Source: Alkalisalibacterium limincola
GTDB lineage: Bacteria > Pseudomonadota > Gammaproteobacteria > Xanthomonadales > Xanthomonadaceae
Length of the DNA stretch: 64,000 nt
Reading direction: 5' to 3'
Assembly (NCBI RefSeq): GCF_008017755.1
Contig: NZ_VRTS01000003.1
Location: 186,001-250,000 of the forward strand
Shown here piece by piece: positions 20,195-30,692 of this stretch (its first letter is position 1; every line of letters begins with the position of its first letter). The notes beneath the pieces were generated by a model. The model ran no database searches, was not told where the DNA came from, and saw only the letters and a list, made by a program, of their open reading frames with translations. A program made the translations under genes and the position numbers.

Positions 20195-23100
20195 GCCTGA
20201 TCGAATTTTCCACGCGCCGTCGCGTCACCATCGCGATGGCGACGTTCACCCTGGTGCTGTTCGGCTTCATCGCGCTGGGCGACCTGCGCATGAACCTGCT
20301 GCCGACCTGAGCTATCCGACGCTCACGGTGCGCACCGAATACACCGGGGCCGCGCCGAGCGAGATCGAGAACCTGCTGACCGAGCCGGTCGAGGAGGCGG
20401 TCGGCGTGGTCAAGGGCCTGCGCCGGCTGCGTTCGGTGTCGCGCACCGGCCAGAGCGACGTGCTGCTGGAGTTCGCCTGGGGCACGAACATGGATATCGC
20501 CAGCATCGAGGTGCGCGACAAGCTGGAGGTGCTGCGGCTGCCGCTGGAGGCGGAGAAGCCGGTGATCCTGCGCTTCGACCCGTCCACCGAACCGGTCATG
20601 CGCATGGTGCTGGCGGGAGCGAGGGCACTGCGGCCCTCGGGGCGGCGGCCGAGGAGGCCGAGCTCAAGCAGCTGCGCCGGCATGCCGACGAGGAGATCAA
20701 GCGCCGCCTTGAACCGACCCCGGGTGTCGCCGCGGTCAAGGTCTCCGGTGGCTTGGAGGACGAGGTGCAGGTGTGGCTGGACCAGCAGCAGCTGGCACGG
20801 CTCAACCTGGACCCGGGGCGGGTCATCGAGCGGCTGCGACAGGAGAACATCAACATCTCCGGCGGCCGGATCGAGGAGGGCAGCCAGCGCTACCTGGTGC
20901 GCACGGTGAACGAGTTCATCGAGCTCGACCAGATGCGCGAGTTGCTGGTCACCGACCTCGATGGCGTGCCGGTTCGCCTGCGCGACATCGCAACCGTGAC
21001 CCAGGGCTACCGGGAGCGCGAGGCGATCATCCGGCTGGGCGGTCGCGAGGCGGTCGAGCTGGCGCTGTACAAGGAAGGCGATGCGAACACCGTCGAGGTG
21101 TCCGAGTCGGTGATGCCGCTGCTGGAGCGCTTGCGGCAGGACCTGCCGCCGGGCGCCAGCCTGGTGGTCGTCGACGACCAGGCGATCTTCATCCGCCAGG
21201 CGCTCAACGACGTCAAGCTCGAGGCCGTCATCGGCGGCCTGCTGGCGATCCTGGTGATCTTCCTGTTCCTGCGCAACGGCTGGAGCACGCTGGTGATCGG
21301 CCTGTCGCTGCCGGTGTCGATCATCGCCACGTTCTTCTTCATGGGCCAGTTCGGCCTGAGCCTCAACGTCATGTCGCTGGCGGGCCTGGCCCTGGCCACC
21401 GGCATGGTGGTGGACGACTCGATCGTGGTGCTGGAATCGATCGCCAAGGCGCGCGAGCGCGGCCTGGGCGTCATCGAGGCGGCGATCGTCGGCACCCGCG
21501 AGGTCGGCATGCCGGTCGTTGCCTCGACGCTGACCACGCTGGCGGTGTTCCTGCCGCTGGTCTTCGTCACCGGCATCGCCGGCCAGCTGTTCGCCGACCA
21601 GGCGCTGACCGTGGCGATCGCGGTGATCATCTCGACCTTCGTCGCGCTGAGCCTGATCCCGATGCTGGCCTCGCTGGCGGCGCCGGCGCCGATGGCGTTC
21701 CCGGCCCACCCGGCGAACCCGCGCCCGCTGTGGCGCCAGACCTTCGAGTTCTCGCGGCGCAGCGCGGCCTGGCCGGTGGACCGTTCGCGGCCGCTGGCCG
21801 CGCAGCGGCTGCGTGGCCTCGCGTGGCTCGTTGTCCTGGTGCCGAAGCTGGTGATGCTGCTCGTGTTGCTGGTGGTGACGGTGCTGCTGCTGTTGCTGTC
21901 CCTGCTCGTCCGTTACGGGCTGCTGGCGCTGTCGTTCGTGTTCGTGGGCCTGCGCGGCAGCGTCGGCCGCGTGATGGACCGGACGGCGGGCGGCGTCGGC
22001 GCCGGGTTCAATGCCCTCTCGGCGCGCTACCTGCGCGTGCTGCCCGAAGCGCTGTCGCGGCCCTTCGCCGTATTGGGCATCGCTGCGGCGATGTTCATCG
22101 TGTCTGTGCTGATGGTGCCGCGACTGGGCATGGACCTGGTGCCGCAGCTGGCGCAGGACCGCTTCGAGATGACCGCCAAGCTGCCACCGGGCACGCAGCT
22201 GCGCGATACCGACGCATTGGTGCGCAGCCTGCAGCTGGCCCACCAGGACGACGAGGACATCCGCGTGCTGTACGGCGTGAGCGGCAGTGGCACGCGCCTG
22301 GACGCCAACCCGACCGAGTCGGGCGAGAACATCGGCAAGCTGACCATCGTCATGGGCAGCGGCACCAGTGCGCGCACCGAGGCCCAGATCAGCCAGCGCC
22401 TCCGCCGCACGATGGAGCGCTACCCCGGCGTGGAGGTCGATTTCAGCCGGCCGGAGCTGTTTGCGATGGCCCAGCCGCTGGAGATCGAACTGCGCGGCAA
22501 CGACCTGGCCCAGCTCGAGGTCGGCGGCAACGAACTGGTGCGGCGCCTGGCCGCCGACGACCGCTTCGTCGACGTGAGGGCGACCACCGACCAGGGCTTC
22601 CCGGAACTGCAGATCCTCTTCGACCAGGAGCGGGCTGCGGGACTCGGGCTGACCAACCGGCAGATCGCCGACCAGGTGGTGCGGCAGGTGCGCGGCGAGG
22701 TGGCCACCCGCTACAGCGTGCGCGACCGCCGCATCGATGTGCTGGTCAGGGCCCAGCCCAGCGACCGTGCTTCCGTCGCCGACATCCGTCGCCTGATCGT
22801 AAACCCGTCCAGCGACCGCCCCGTCACGCTCGATTCCGTGGCCGATGTCGTCCAGACGATCGGGCCGAGCGAGATCCACCGCACCAACCAGAACCGCGTG
22901 GCGATCGTCTCGGCGAACCTGGCCTACGGCGACCTGGGCAGTGCGGTGGCTTCGGTGGAGCGCATGCTGGCCCAGGGCCCACTGGCCGCCGGCGTGAGGA
23001 CCTCGATCGGCGGGCAGAGCGAGGAGCTGGTCGCTTCGCGGCAGTCGATGATCTTCGCCTTCGTCCTGGCGATCTTCCTAGTCTACCTGGTCATGGCCTC

Positions 23101-23605
23101 GCAGTTCGAGTCGCTACTGCACCCGTTCGTCATCATGTTCACCATCCCGCTCGCGGTCGTGGGCGCCGTACTGGCGCTCTCCCTGACCGGCAACACCGTG
23201 TCGGTGGTGGTGTTCATCGGACTGATCCTGCTCGCGGGCATCGTCGTGAAGAACGCGATCGTCCTGATCGACCGGATCAACCAGCTGCGCGAGGCCGGCG
23301 TGCCCAAGCGTGAGGCGATCCTGGAGGCGTGCGAGGTGCGCTTGCGCCCGATCCTGATGACGACGCTGACCACGGTGTTCGGCTTCATGCCGCTGGCGCT
23401 GGGGCTGGGCGACGGTTCGGAGGTCCGCGCACCGATGGCGATCACGGTGATCGGCGGCCTGCTGGTGTCCACCCTGCTGACGCTGCTGGTGATCCCGGTG
23501 ATGTACGACCTGCTGGACCGGCGCAGCGACGAGAGCTATGTGGCGCGTGCACGGCCGGTTTCCCTGGATTCGGGGCGCGATCTTCCGGCGGAGGTCGGCG
23601 CATGA
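20191..23605 (+). CDS. RND-family inner-membrane efflux pump 1 (two one-base frameshifts)
   Basis: This proton-driven RND transporter would be 1138 residues after repair. It starts MSLIEFSTRRRVTIAMATFT. The reading frame breaks at about 20304 (a lost G turns LLPDLSYPT into LLPT-stop) and again at about 20616 (a lost G). From there it is open to 23605. RND landmarks include SYPTLTVRTEYTGAAPSEIE, GGLLAILVIFLFLRN, MVVDDSIVVLES (TM4 acidic pair), MASQFESLLHPFVIM and GIVVKNAIVLIDRIN. An additional hydrophobic stretch with two or three possible membrane segments lies between the two RND halves (nt about 21820-21960). It overlaps the next pump gene by ATGA. The breaks look like sequence errors. Confidence 0.9.
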
Positions 23606-26600
23606 GTCCCCCGGACGGTGGCTGGAGCCTCGCCCGGCTGAGCCTGAAGCGGCCGGTCACGGCGACGATGTTCTTCGTCACGCTGCTGCTGCTGGGCATG
23701 ATCGCCGCGGTGCGCATCCCGCTGGCGTTCTTCCCGGAGTTCGACGCACCGTTCCTGTACGTGGACATGCCGTATCCGGGCTCGACGCCGGAGGAAGTGG
23801 AGCAGACCCTGGTGCGGCCGGTCGAGGAGGTCATGTCGACGCTGTCCGGCGTCAAGCGCATCCAGTCGACCGCACGTGCCGATGGCGCCGGGGTGGGGGT
23901 GCAGTTCGCCTGGGGCCGCAACATCAACGTGCTGGCCTCGGAAGCGCGCGATCGGCTGGATGCGATCCGCGGCGACCTGCCTTCGGACCTGCAGTTCTAC
24001 CGCGTGGTCAAGTTCTCGAGCTCCGACCAGCCGGTACTGCGGGTGCGCTTCGCCAGCGAACGCGACCTCAGCGATGCCTGGGGCCTGCTCAACGACGAGG
24101 TCAAGCGACGCCTCGAGCGCCTGCCCGGCGTGGCGCGGGTGGAGCTGTCGAGCATCGCGCCGCCGGAGGTGGAGGTGGCGATCGATTCCGACCGCGTGAC
24201 CGCGGCGGGAATCGGCTTGAACGAACTGGCCAAGACGCTGCAGGAGGCGAACTTCTCGCTGTCCGCAGGCGAGATCGATGACGGCACGCGACGCCTGCGG
24301 GTGCAGCCGGTCGGCGAGATCAGCGACCTGGACGTGCTGCGCAACCTGGTGGTGGCGCCCAACGGCATGCGCCTGGGCGAGATCGCCGACGTACGCCTCC
24401 AGGGAAGCCGGCTGGACTACCGGCGTCGGCTCGAGGGCCGCACGGCGATCGGCATCGACCTGTGGAAGGAGCGCGATGCGAACCTGGTGGAGGTGGCGCG
24501 CTCGGTGCACGCCGAACTGGCGGTCATCGGTGCGCAACCGGACTTCCAGGGCATCGAGTTCATCACGATCCAGGACCAGGCCAGCGGCGTGACCAGCTCG
24601 CTGACCGACCTGGCCAAGGCCGGGGCCCTGGGCTCGGCGCTGGCGATCCTGGTGCTGTTCTTCTTCCTGCGCCACTGGATGTCGACGCTGATGGTGGCGG
24701 TGGCGATCCCGATCTGCTTCGTCATCACGCTCGGCGCCATGTACTTCTTCGGCACCACGCTCAACATCATCTCGATGATGGGCCTGCTGCTGGCGATCGG
24801 ACTGCTCGTGGACAACGCCGTGGTGGTGGTGGAGAGCATCTACCAGAAGCGCGAGAAGTACCCCGACGATCCGGTGCGCTGCGCGATCGAGGGCACGCGC
24901 GGGGTGCAGCTGGCGATCTCGGCCGGCACGCTGACTTCGATCATCGTGTTCCTGCCCAACCTGTTCGGCGAGCGAAACGAGATCAGCCTGTTCTTCGGCG
25001 AGATCGCACTGACGATCACGATCGCGCTGCTGGCCTCCTGGCTGGTCGCGGTCAGCCTGATCCCGATGATCTCGGCGCGGATCAAGGCCCCGCCCAAGGT
25101 GGCGGCCGGGACCGGCCTGATCGGGCGGTTGCAGGACCGCTACGCACGCGGCCTGCGCTGGTCCCTGCGGCACCGGGGCGTGACACTGGTGGCCCTGGGC
25201 TGCCTGGTGCTGTCGAGCTGCGTGCCGTTCGGCTACATCCAGCAGAACACCGACATGTTCCCGCAGAACCCGGCGCGCGAGTTCGAGATGTACTTCCAGT
25301 GGCGCGGTTCCTATTCGCTGGAACAGATGTCGGGCGAGGTGGGCAAGATCGAGGCGTTTCTGGACGAGAACCGCGAGCGCTTCCAGATCCGCCAGGTCTA
25401 CAGCTGGTTCTCGGAGCAGGGCTGGGGCGGGGTTCGCGTTTCGCTGCAGGAGCAGGGCAGTGGCCTGCGCCCCGTGGGCGAGTTGCAGCAGCTCATGCGC
25501 GACGAGATGCCGAAGCTGGCCACGGCCAACATCGGCTTCCGCGGCGAGGGCGGGGGTGGTGGAGGCAGCGAAGGCCTCCGGGTCAACCTCTACGGCGATT
25601 CCTCGGAGACGCTCGACGAGCTCTCCGAGGAGGTGGTCCGGGTGCTTTCGCAGAGCGACGTGCTGCGTGACGTGCGCGCGGACCGCGGCGATGTCTCCAG
25701 CGAGCTGCGCATCCGCGTGGACCGCGACCGGGCGGCACTGTACGGCTTCAACGCGCAGGAAGTGGCCACCTTCGTCGGAACGGCGATCCGTGGCACGCCG
25801 CTGCGCGAGTTCCGCTACGGCGATCGCGAGATCCCTATGTGGGTGCGTTTCGACAGCGGCGAGGAGCCCTCGCTGGAGGACCTCAGCAACTTCATGGTTC
25901 GCGCGCAGGACGGACGCATGGTCCCGCTGCTGGCCATGGTGTTCGCGGACGTCCAGCCGGGCGCGGCGCAGATCCGGCGCGAGGATCGCCGCTCGTCGCT
26001 CGCCGTCGAGATCAACCTGGTCGACGGCACCACGCAGAACGATGCGCGCAAGGCCATCACCGAGGCGCTGGAGCCGATCGCGATGCCACCCGGCTACCGC
26101 TGGAGCTTCGGTGCCGACTTCCAACGCTCCAACGAGGCGCTGGAGCGGATGATGTTCAACACGCTGCTGGCGCTGATGATGGTGGTCGTGGTGATGGCCG
26201 CACTGTTCGAGTCGATGCTGTTCCCGGTCGCGATCATCAGCTCGATCGTGTTCTCGTACTTCGGCATGTTCTGGTTCTTCATGGTGACCGGCACCACGTT
26301 CTCGATCATGGCCTTCATCGGGCTTATCGTGCTGATGGGCATCGTGGTCAACAACGGCATCGTCATGGTCGAGCACATCAATTCGCTCCGGCGTGACGGC
26401 CTGGAACGCATCGATGCACTGGTGTCGGGCTCGCGCGAGCGGCTGCGACCGATCCTGATGACGATGGGCACCACGGTGCTGGGCATGCTGCCGCTGTGCA
26501 TCGCCGGGGCCCAGGTGGGTGGCGACGGCCCGCCGTACTATCCGATGGCCCGAGCCATCGTCGGAGGACTGCTGTTCTCGACGATCGCGAGCCTGGCCTT

Positions 26601-26697
26601 CCTGCCGACGATCTACGCGGTGCTCGACGACTTCAGCCTGTGGTTGAAGCGCCAGTGGAGCGACGCGGCGATCGTGGTGGCCCGGAAGCCCGCCTGA
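23602..26697 (+). CDS. RND-family inner-membrane efflux pump 2
   Basis: This is an intact 1031-residue RND transporter from the ATG at 23602 (MSPPDGGWSLARLSLKRPVT). Landmarks are AFFPEFDAPFLYVDMPYPGS, FFFLRHWMSTLMVAVAIP, LLVDNAVVVVESIYQKR with the TM4 acidic residue, and near the end MGIVVNNGIVMVEHINSLRR and RPILMTMGTTVLGM. A Gly-rich loop (EGGGGGGSEG) interrupts the periplasmic domain near residue 655. Two RND pumps served by one adaptor suggest a heteromeric pump like MdtBC. Substrates cannot be told from sequence. It is the last gene of the operon; no outer-membrane TolC-type gene accompanies it. Confidence 0.94.
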   Translation: MSPPDGGWSLARLSLKRPVTATMFFVTLLLLGMIAAVRIPLAFFPEFDAPFLYVDMPYPGSTPEEVEQTLVRPVEEVMSTLSGVKRIQSTARADGAGVGVQFAWGRNINVLASEARDRLDAIRGDLPSDLQFYRVVKFSSSDQPVLRVRFASERDLSDAWGLLNDEVKRRLERLPGVARVELSSIAPPEVEVAIDSDRVTAAGIGLNELAKTLQEANFSLSAGEIDDGTRRLRVQPVGEISDLDVLRNLVVAPNGMRLGEIADVRLQGSRLDYRRRLEGRTAIGIDLWKERDANLVEVARSVHAELAVIGAQPDFQGIEFITIQDQASGVTSSLTDLAKAGALGSALAILVLFFFLRHWMSTLMVAVAIPICFVITLGAMYFFGTTLNIISMMGLLLAIGLLVDNAVVVVESIYQKREKYPDDPVRCAIEGTRGVQLAISAGTLTSIIVFLPNLFGERNEISLFFGEIALTITIALLASWLVAVSLIPMISARIKAPPKVAAGTGLIGRLQDRYARGLRWSLRHRGVTLVALGCLVLSSCVPFGYIQQNTDMFPQNPAREFEMYFQWRGSYSLEQMSGEVGKIEAFLDENRERFQIRQVYSWFSEQGWGGVRVSLQEQGSGLRPVGELQQLMRDEMPKLATANIGFRGEGGGGGGSEGLRVNLYGDSSETLDELSEEVVRVLSQSDVLRDVRADRGDVSSELRIRVDRDRAALYGFNAQEVATFVGTAIRGTPLREFRYGDREIPMWVRFDSGEEPSLEDLSNFMVRAQDGRMVPLLAMVFADVQPGAAQIRREDRRSSLAVEINLVDGTTQNDARKAITEALEPIAMPPGYRWSFGADFQRSNEALERMMFNTLLALMMVVVVMAALFESMLFPVAIISSIVFSYFGMFWFFMVTGTTFSIMAFIGLIVLMGIVVNNGIVMVEHINSLRRDGLERIDALVSGSRERLRPILMTMGTTVLGMLPLCIAGAQVGGDGPPYYPMARAIVGGLLFSTIASLAFLPTIYAVLDDFSLWLKRQWSDAAIVVARKPA

Positions 26698-26707
26698 AGG
26701 ATTGCCC

Positions 26708-26732
26708 CCGGACCGGCCATGGGCCGGTTCGG
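26708..26732. terminator. hairpin between convergent RND and traB-like genes
   Basis: An 11-bp stem with one G-T pair joins CCGGACCGGCC (26708-26718) and GGCCGGTTCGG (26722-26732) around a three-base loop. No U-run follows, so this may be a factor-assisted stop or simply a 3'-end stabiliser. Confidence 0.4.
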
Positions 26733-26758
26733 GGCCGATCCGACGCAGGACGCGTGCT

Positions 26759-28039
26759 TCAGCCGCCGGCCATCCGGCCGGCGATGCGGAAGATGCTGAT
26801 CCACACGCCGATCGAGGTGCCCAGGCTGGTCAGGAAGAACACGACCAGCACGTGCGAGACGCGGTTGCGCCACCAGCCGCGCAGCGTATTGGTGTCGTCG
26901 CGCAGGTAGAGGAAGTCGCGATAGGTGGGTTTTCGCAGCCAGGCCTGCACGCCGGCGCTGATCATGCCCGAGGGCACCAGGCGGTGGAACGGCGTGAACG
27001 GGGAGGCCACGAAGGCGGCGAGGATCGCCAGCGGATGGCCGCCCGCCGCCAGGCAGCCCAGGGCGCCCAGCGTGCCGGTGGTCAGCACCCAGCCCAGCGC
27101 CATGCTGGCACCGACTTCGCGCCCCTGGGAGAAGCCCCACGCCAGGCCACCGACCACGGCCAGCGCGACCAGGATGGTGATCCAGGGGATCGAGCGCTTG
27201 CGGACGACCTGCTCGAGCACCCCGCGTGCGGTGGCGGGCTCGGCCTTGTCATGGGCAAGCCGCTCCGCCAGTCCCTTGAGGTGCCCGGCGCCGACCACCG
27301 CGAGCACGCGTGTGGGGCCCGCGGCCGCGCCATGCTCGCGCAGGCGCAGCGCCATGTACTCGTCGCGCTCGGCGATGACGGCTTCGTACAGCGCCGGATC
27401 CATCGCCGCGAACTCGCCGAAGCTGCGCTCGAGCATGTCGCCCTGCTTGAGCTTCTCGATCTCCGCCTCGTCGACGTCGTCGTTGGTGAACAGGCTGCCG
27501 GCCAGCCCCATGGCCAGCTTCATGCGTCCCCAGAAGCCCAGCGCGGTCCAGGCCCGTCGCAAGGTGAGGCCCACTTCGCGGTCGATCAGCACCACCGGCA
27601 CACCGGCGGCGTCGGCGCCCTCGGCGGCGGCCTTGAGCTCGGCGCCCGGTTGCACGCCCAGCTTCTCCGCCAGTCGCCGCTGGTAGGCGGCCAGGGCCAG
27701 GTTGGCCGCCACCAGGCCGACCTTGCCCTCGCGGATGATCGCGAACAGGTCGAGCTTGTGGAGCGACTCCACGTCGGTCAGCGCCCGCAACCGCTGCTCG
27801 TCGAGTTCGACGGCGACGGCATCGAAGCGGCCGCTGGCGACCAGGGCCTCCACCGCGTCGATGCTGGCCTGGGAAATGTGTGCCGTGCCCAGCAACGTGT
27901 AGTGGATGCCGTCGCGCTCCACTTCCAGGATCGGCTGGCCCAGCAGGGCCTTCTCGAGCCTGTCGGGAAGGGTCGGGTCGTCGATGCCCTGCAGGGTGTT
28001 GCCGTCCCCGCCCGTCGGCTCGCTGCTGTCGGTTCCCAT
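26759..28039 (-). CDS. TraB/PrgY-family membrane protein
   Basis: This 426-residue protein has an N-terminal TraB/GumN-type domain: YTLLGTAHISQASIDAVEAL near residue 45, VAVELDEQRLRAL near 75, and later VVGAGHLKGLAERL near 265. The final ~130 residues hold about four hydrophobic segments (for example WITILVALAVVGGLAWGF and HVLVVFFLTSLGTSIGVW). The family shares a fold with erythromycin-esterase-like/Tiki proteases; the GTAH and E residues could bind a metal. PrgY homologues process peptide pheromones, but the role in Gram-negatives is unknown. Its start overlaps the aguB stop by one base, so it is co-translated with the agmatine pathway. Confidence 0.85.
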   Translation of the reverse strand: MGTDSSEPTGGDGNTLQGIDDPTLPDRLEKALLGQPILEVERDGIHYTLLGTAHISQASIDAVEALVASGRFDAVAVELDEQRLRALTDVESLHKLDLFAIIREGKVGLVAANLALAAYQRRLAEKLGVQPGAELKAAAEGADAAGVPVVLIDREVGLTLRRAWTALGFWGRMKLAMGLAGSLFTNDDVDEAEIEKLKQGDMLERSFGEFAAMDPALYEAVIAERDEYMALRLREHGAAAGPTRVLAVVGAGHLKGLAERLAHDKAEPATARGVLEQVVRKRSIPWITILVALAVVGGLAWGFSQGREVGASMALGWVLTTGTLGALGCLAAGGHPLAILAAFVASPFTPFHRLVPSGMISAGVQAWLRKPTYRDFLYLRDDTNTLRGWWRNRVSHVLVVFFLTSLGTSIGVWISIFRIAGRMAGG

Positions 28040-28926
28040 CAGTCGCGGTACCTGCGCAGCAGGTCGCCGTAGGCATCGATGCGACGGTCCCGGAGGAAGG
28101 GCCAGATGCGCCGCACGTCCTCGCTGCGTGCCAGGTCGACGGTGGCGTGCAGCACTTCGGGTGCATCGGTGCCGGCCTGCGCGATGAACTCGCCCTGCGG
28201 ACCCAGCACGTGGCTGGTGCCCCAGAAGCGGATGCCGCGGGTGCCCAGCGGCGAGGGCTCGTGCCCGACCCGGTTGCAGCTGAGCACCGGGAGGCCGTTG
28301 GCCACGGCGTGGCCACGATGCGAGAGCACCCACGCATCGCGTTGCCGCGTGTTCTCGTCGTCGCCTTCGTCGGGGTCCCAGCCGATCGCGGTGGGGTATA
28401 GCAGCAGCTCCGCACCGGCCAGCGCCATCAGGCGCGCCGCTTCGGGGTACCACTGGTCCCAGCACACCAGCACCCCCAGGCGGCCCACCGAGGTGTCGAT
28501 GGGTTCGAAGCCGAGATCGCCGGGGGTGAAGTAGAACTTCTCGTAGAAGCCCGGGTCGTCGGGAATGTGCATCTTGCGGTAGGTGCCGACCAGGCGGCCG
28601 TCGGATTCCAGCACCACGGCGGTGTTGTGGTAAAGGCCCGGCGCGCGTCGTTCGAACAGCGAGCCGACGATGACCACGCCGTGGCGCTTGGCCAGCGCAC
28701 CCAGCCGATCGGTGCTCGGCCCGGGGATCGGCTCGGCCAGGTCGAACTCGTCGACCGACTCGTGCTGGCAGAAGTAGGCGCCGTTGTGCAACTCCTGCAG
28801 CAGCACGAGCCTGGCGCCGGCGGCCGCGGCCTCGGCTACGCGCTGCTCGATCACTGCCAGGTTCGCTTCGGCGTCGCCGTGGTTGGATTCCTGCACCAGC
28901 GCGACGGACAGCGTGCGCTTGCTCAT
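28039..28926 (-). CDS. aguB: N-carbamoylputrescine amidase
   Basis: This nitrilase-superfamily enzyme hydrolyses N-carbamoylputrescine to putrescine, CO2 and ammonia. The 295-residue protein shows the catalytic triad segments: Glu in LVLLQELHNGAYFCQ (about 44), Lys in TYRKMHIPDDPGFYEKFYF (about 118) and Cys in VLVCWDQWYPEAARLMALAG (about 155). Length and the QWYPEAAR signature match AguB. It follows aguA by about 50 nt on the same strand. The two convert agmatine to putrescine. Confidence 0.96.
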   Translation of the reverse strand: MSKRTLSVALVQESNHGDAEANLAVIEQRVAEAAAAGARLVLLQELHNGAYFCQHESVDEFDLAEPIPGPSTDRLGALAKRHGVVIVGSLFERRAPGLYHNTAVVLESDGRLVGTYRKMHIPDDPGFYEKFYFTPGDLGFEPIDTSVGRLGVLVCWDQWYPEAARLMALAGAELLLYPTAIGWDPDEGDDENTRQRDAWVLSHRGHAVANGLPVLSCNRVGHEPSPLGTRGIRFWGTSHVLGPQGEFIAQAGTDAPEVLHATVDLARSEDVRRIWPFLRDRRIDAYGDLLRRYRD

Positions 28927-28977
28927 GGACTTGTCCTCGGGTTCGGGCCCGTGCCGCCGTGGCGGTCGGGCGGGGGA

Positions 28978-30015
28978 TCAGCGCCGCAACAGGCCAGCCG
29001 GCAGCTGCATCGTGATGCAGTGCAGGCTGCCGTTCTGCCAGATCAGCGGGCGGCACGGGACCTGGACGATGGCACGGCCGGGAAAGGCTTCGGCCATGAC
29101 GGCGGCCGCGGCATCATCGGCAGGATCGTCATAGGCCGGCATCAGCACCGCGTCGTTGATGATCAGGAAGTTCGCGTACGAGGCCGCCAGGCGCCGACCT
29201 TCATCGAGGACCGGGCGGGCCCACGGGAGCGCGAACAGGCGGTAGGGCGTGTCTTCGACCGTGCGCAGTGCGGCCAGTTCCGCAGCCATCGCCTGCAGCT
29301 CGCCGTGATGGCTGTCTTGCGGGTCGTCGCAGCCCTGGTAGACGATGGCATCCGGCGCGGCGAAGCGCGCCAGCGTGTCGATGTGGGCATCGGTGTCGTC
29401 GCCCTCCAGGTAGCCATGCTCCAGCCACAGCACCCGGTGTTGGCGCAGCGACTCCACCAGCACCGCCTCGATGTCCTGCCTGCTGCGGTCGGGGTGGCGC
29501 TCGGCCAAGCAACGCCATGTGGACAGCAGCGTGCCGTCGCCGTCGGTCTCGATCGCGCCGCCCTCGAGCGCGAAATCGATGCGTTCGCGCCGGGCATCCT
29601 GGAACACGTCCGCGTCCATGAGCTGCTCGACGAGCCGGTCGTCGTTGCCCGCGTCGAACTTCCCGCCCCATCCGGTGAAGCGGAAATCGAGCAGCCGGAA
29701 GCTGTCCTGGCCGACCAGCGTGACCGGCCCGGAGTCGCGCAGCCAGGTGTCGTCATAGGTCGCACGCACGAAGCGGACCTGGTCGAGGTCGACACCGGCA
29801 CGCTGCAGGCGGGTGGCGGCATGGTCGCGCAGCTCGGCGTTGGCCACGGCCACCAGCACCGGTTGGCGCGCGGCGATCGCCGCGACCAGCGCCAGGTAGG
29901 TGGTCTCCACATCGTGGAGCCGTGCGGCCCAATCGGTACCGGCATGGGGCCAGGCGATGAGGACAGCCGACTGGGGCTCCCACTCGGCGGGGAACCGGAA
30001 TTCAGATGGGGTCAT
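28978..30015 (-). CDS. aguA: agmatine deiminase
   Basis: This 345-residue peptidyl-arginine-deiminase-fold enzyme converts agmatine to N-carbamoylputrescine plus ammonia. Signature segments are FRFPAEWEPQSAVLIAWPH at the start, DDTWLRDSGPVTLV near 90, FEGGAIETDG-type ALEGGAIETDGDGTLLST near 150, EHGYLEGDDTDAHIDTLARF near 200, and the catalytic Cys in NGSLHCITMQLP near the C-terminus. It begins an aguA-aguB-traB-like transcription unit that makes putrescine from arginine-derived agmatine. Confidence 0.96.
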   Translation of the reverse strand: MTPSEFRFPAEWEPQSAVLIAWPHAGTDWAARLHDVETTYLALVAAIAARQPVLVAVANAELRDHAATRLQRAGVDLDQVRFVRATYDDTWLRDSGPVTLVGQDSFRLLDFRFTGWGGKFDAGNDDRLVEQLMDADVFQDARRERIDFALEGGAIETDGDGTLLSTWRCLAERHPDRSRQDIEAVLVESLRQHRVLWLEHGYLEGDDTDAHIDTLARFAAPDAIVYQGCDDPQDSHHGELQAMAAELAALRTVEDTPYRLFALPWARPVLDEGRRLAASYANFLIINDAVLMPAYDDPADDAAAAVMAEAFPGRAIVQVPCRPLIWQNGSLHCITMQLPAGLLRR

Positions 30016-30055
30016 CGGAAAAGGACTGGTGCGGCGGCGAGCCGCCCCGGCTGGG

Positions 30056-30411
30056 TCAGCGCGAGGCGGGCTTGGGACCGGTTTCGCGGTCGAGGCGGTT
30101 GGCGACGGAATCGATCACCGTGCTGTGCTCGAAGTAGACCGAGAAATCGGGGTAGGTCCAACGGGTGATGGGCGGGTGCTGGGGGCGGTTGCGACCGGCG
30201 CGTGTTTCTGCTCCGGGGCGCCGAAACGGCGTTCCACCTCGCCCATGCTCAGGCCGCGGCGGGGCAGGTCCATGCTGCGCTCGGCGGCTTGGCTGCGCTC
30301 GACCAGCAGCACGTCGCCCGACGCGCGGCGGTCGTGCTCCTGCGCCAGGGCGGTTCCTGCCATGCCCAGCAGGGCAGCGAAAAGGCTCGTCACGGTGATG
30401 GAACGGATCAT
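30056..30411 (-). CDS. small exported protein of unknown function (one-base frameshift)
   Basis: From the ATG at 30411 the product starts with a signal peptide (MIRSITVTSLFAALLGMAGT, cleavage near ALAQE) and continues to GLSMGEVERRFGAPEQKHAPV. At about 30200 the frame shifts by one lost base and continues as PPITRWTYPDFSVYFEHSTV, ending KPASR at 30056. Repaired, it is about 118 residues. The GxV..RFG.P ... PPITRW.YP...VYFE pattern is that of small SmpA/OmlA-like periplasmic proteins I associate with Xanthomonadaceae, but I have no function for it. The frameshift is probably a sequence error. Confidence 0.7.
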
Positions 30412-30502
30412 CGTCGGTCTCCGGATGAGGGGCGGCAGGGCCGCCTGGGTCCCACTATTTAACAAATGAATCGGGTTTGCGCCACGAATAGCGCTCCGGG
30501 CA

Positions 30503-30528
30503 ATAAAAAAGGCCGCACGGTGGCGGCC
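30503..30528 (-). terminator. intrinsic terminator downstream of rpmJ
   Basis: On the minus strand the stem GGCCGC/GCGGCC (30528-30523 with 30516-30511) and six-base loop are followed by TTTTTTATT, a classic rho-independent terminator 39 nt after the rpmJ stop. Confidence 0.9.
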
Positions 30529-30566
30529 TCCTTCATGCATGGCGGAACGCGTCCGCCATCCAACCC

Positions 30567-30692
30567 TCAGCGCTGGCGCGCCTTGAAACGGGGGTTGGAC
30601 TTGCAGATCACGAAGACCTTGCCGCGGCGGCGGACGACTTTGCAGTCGCGGTGACGGGTCTTCGCCGACTTCAGGGACGACAAGACTTTCAT
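30567..30692 (-). CDS. rpmJ: 50S ribosomal protein L36, Zn-independent paralogue
   Basis: This 41-residue basic protein runs [20 protein letters not shown]... to FKARQR. It has the L36 pattern [13 protein letters not shown] but lacks the CxxC zinc knuckle: RHRDC replaces CRNC. This is the C-minus form (YkgO type), which can replace the zinc-binding L36 when zinc is scarce. Such paralogues are often Zur-controlled, but no operator was recognised here. It is monocistronic with its own terminator. Confidence 0.95.

Noticed and set aside
20191-23605. Reading RND pump 1 as several separate genes or as a pseudogene
   Set aside because: Single-base repairs restore continuous RND family sequence at both breaks, and the same kind of error appears throughout the window.
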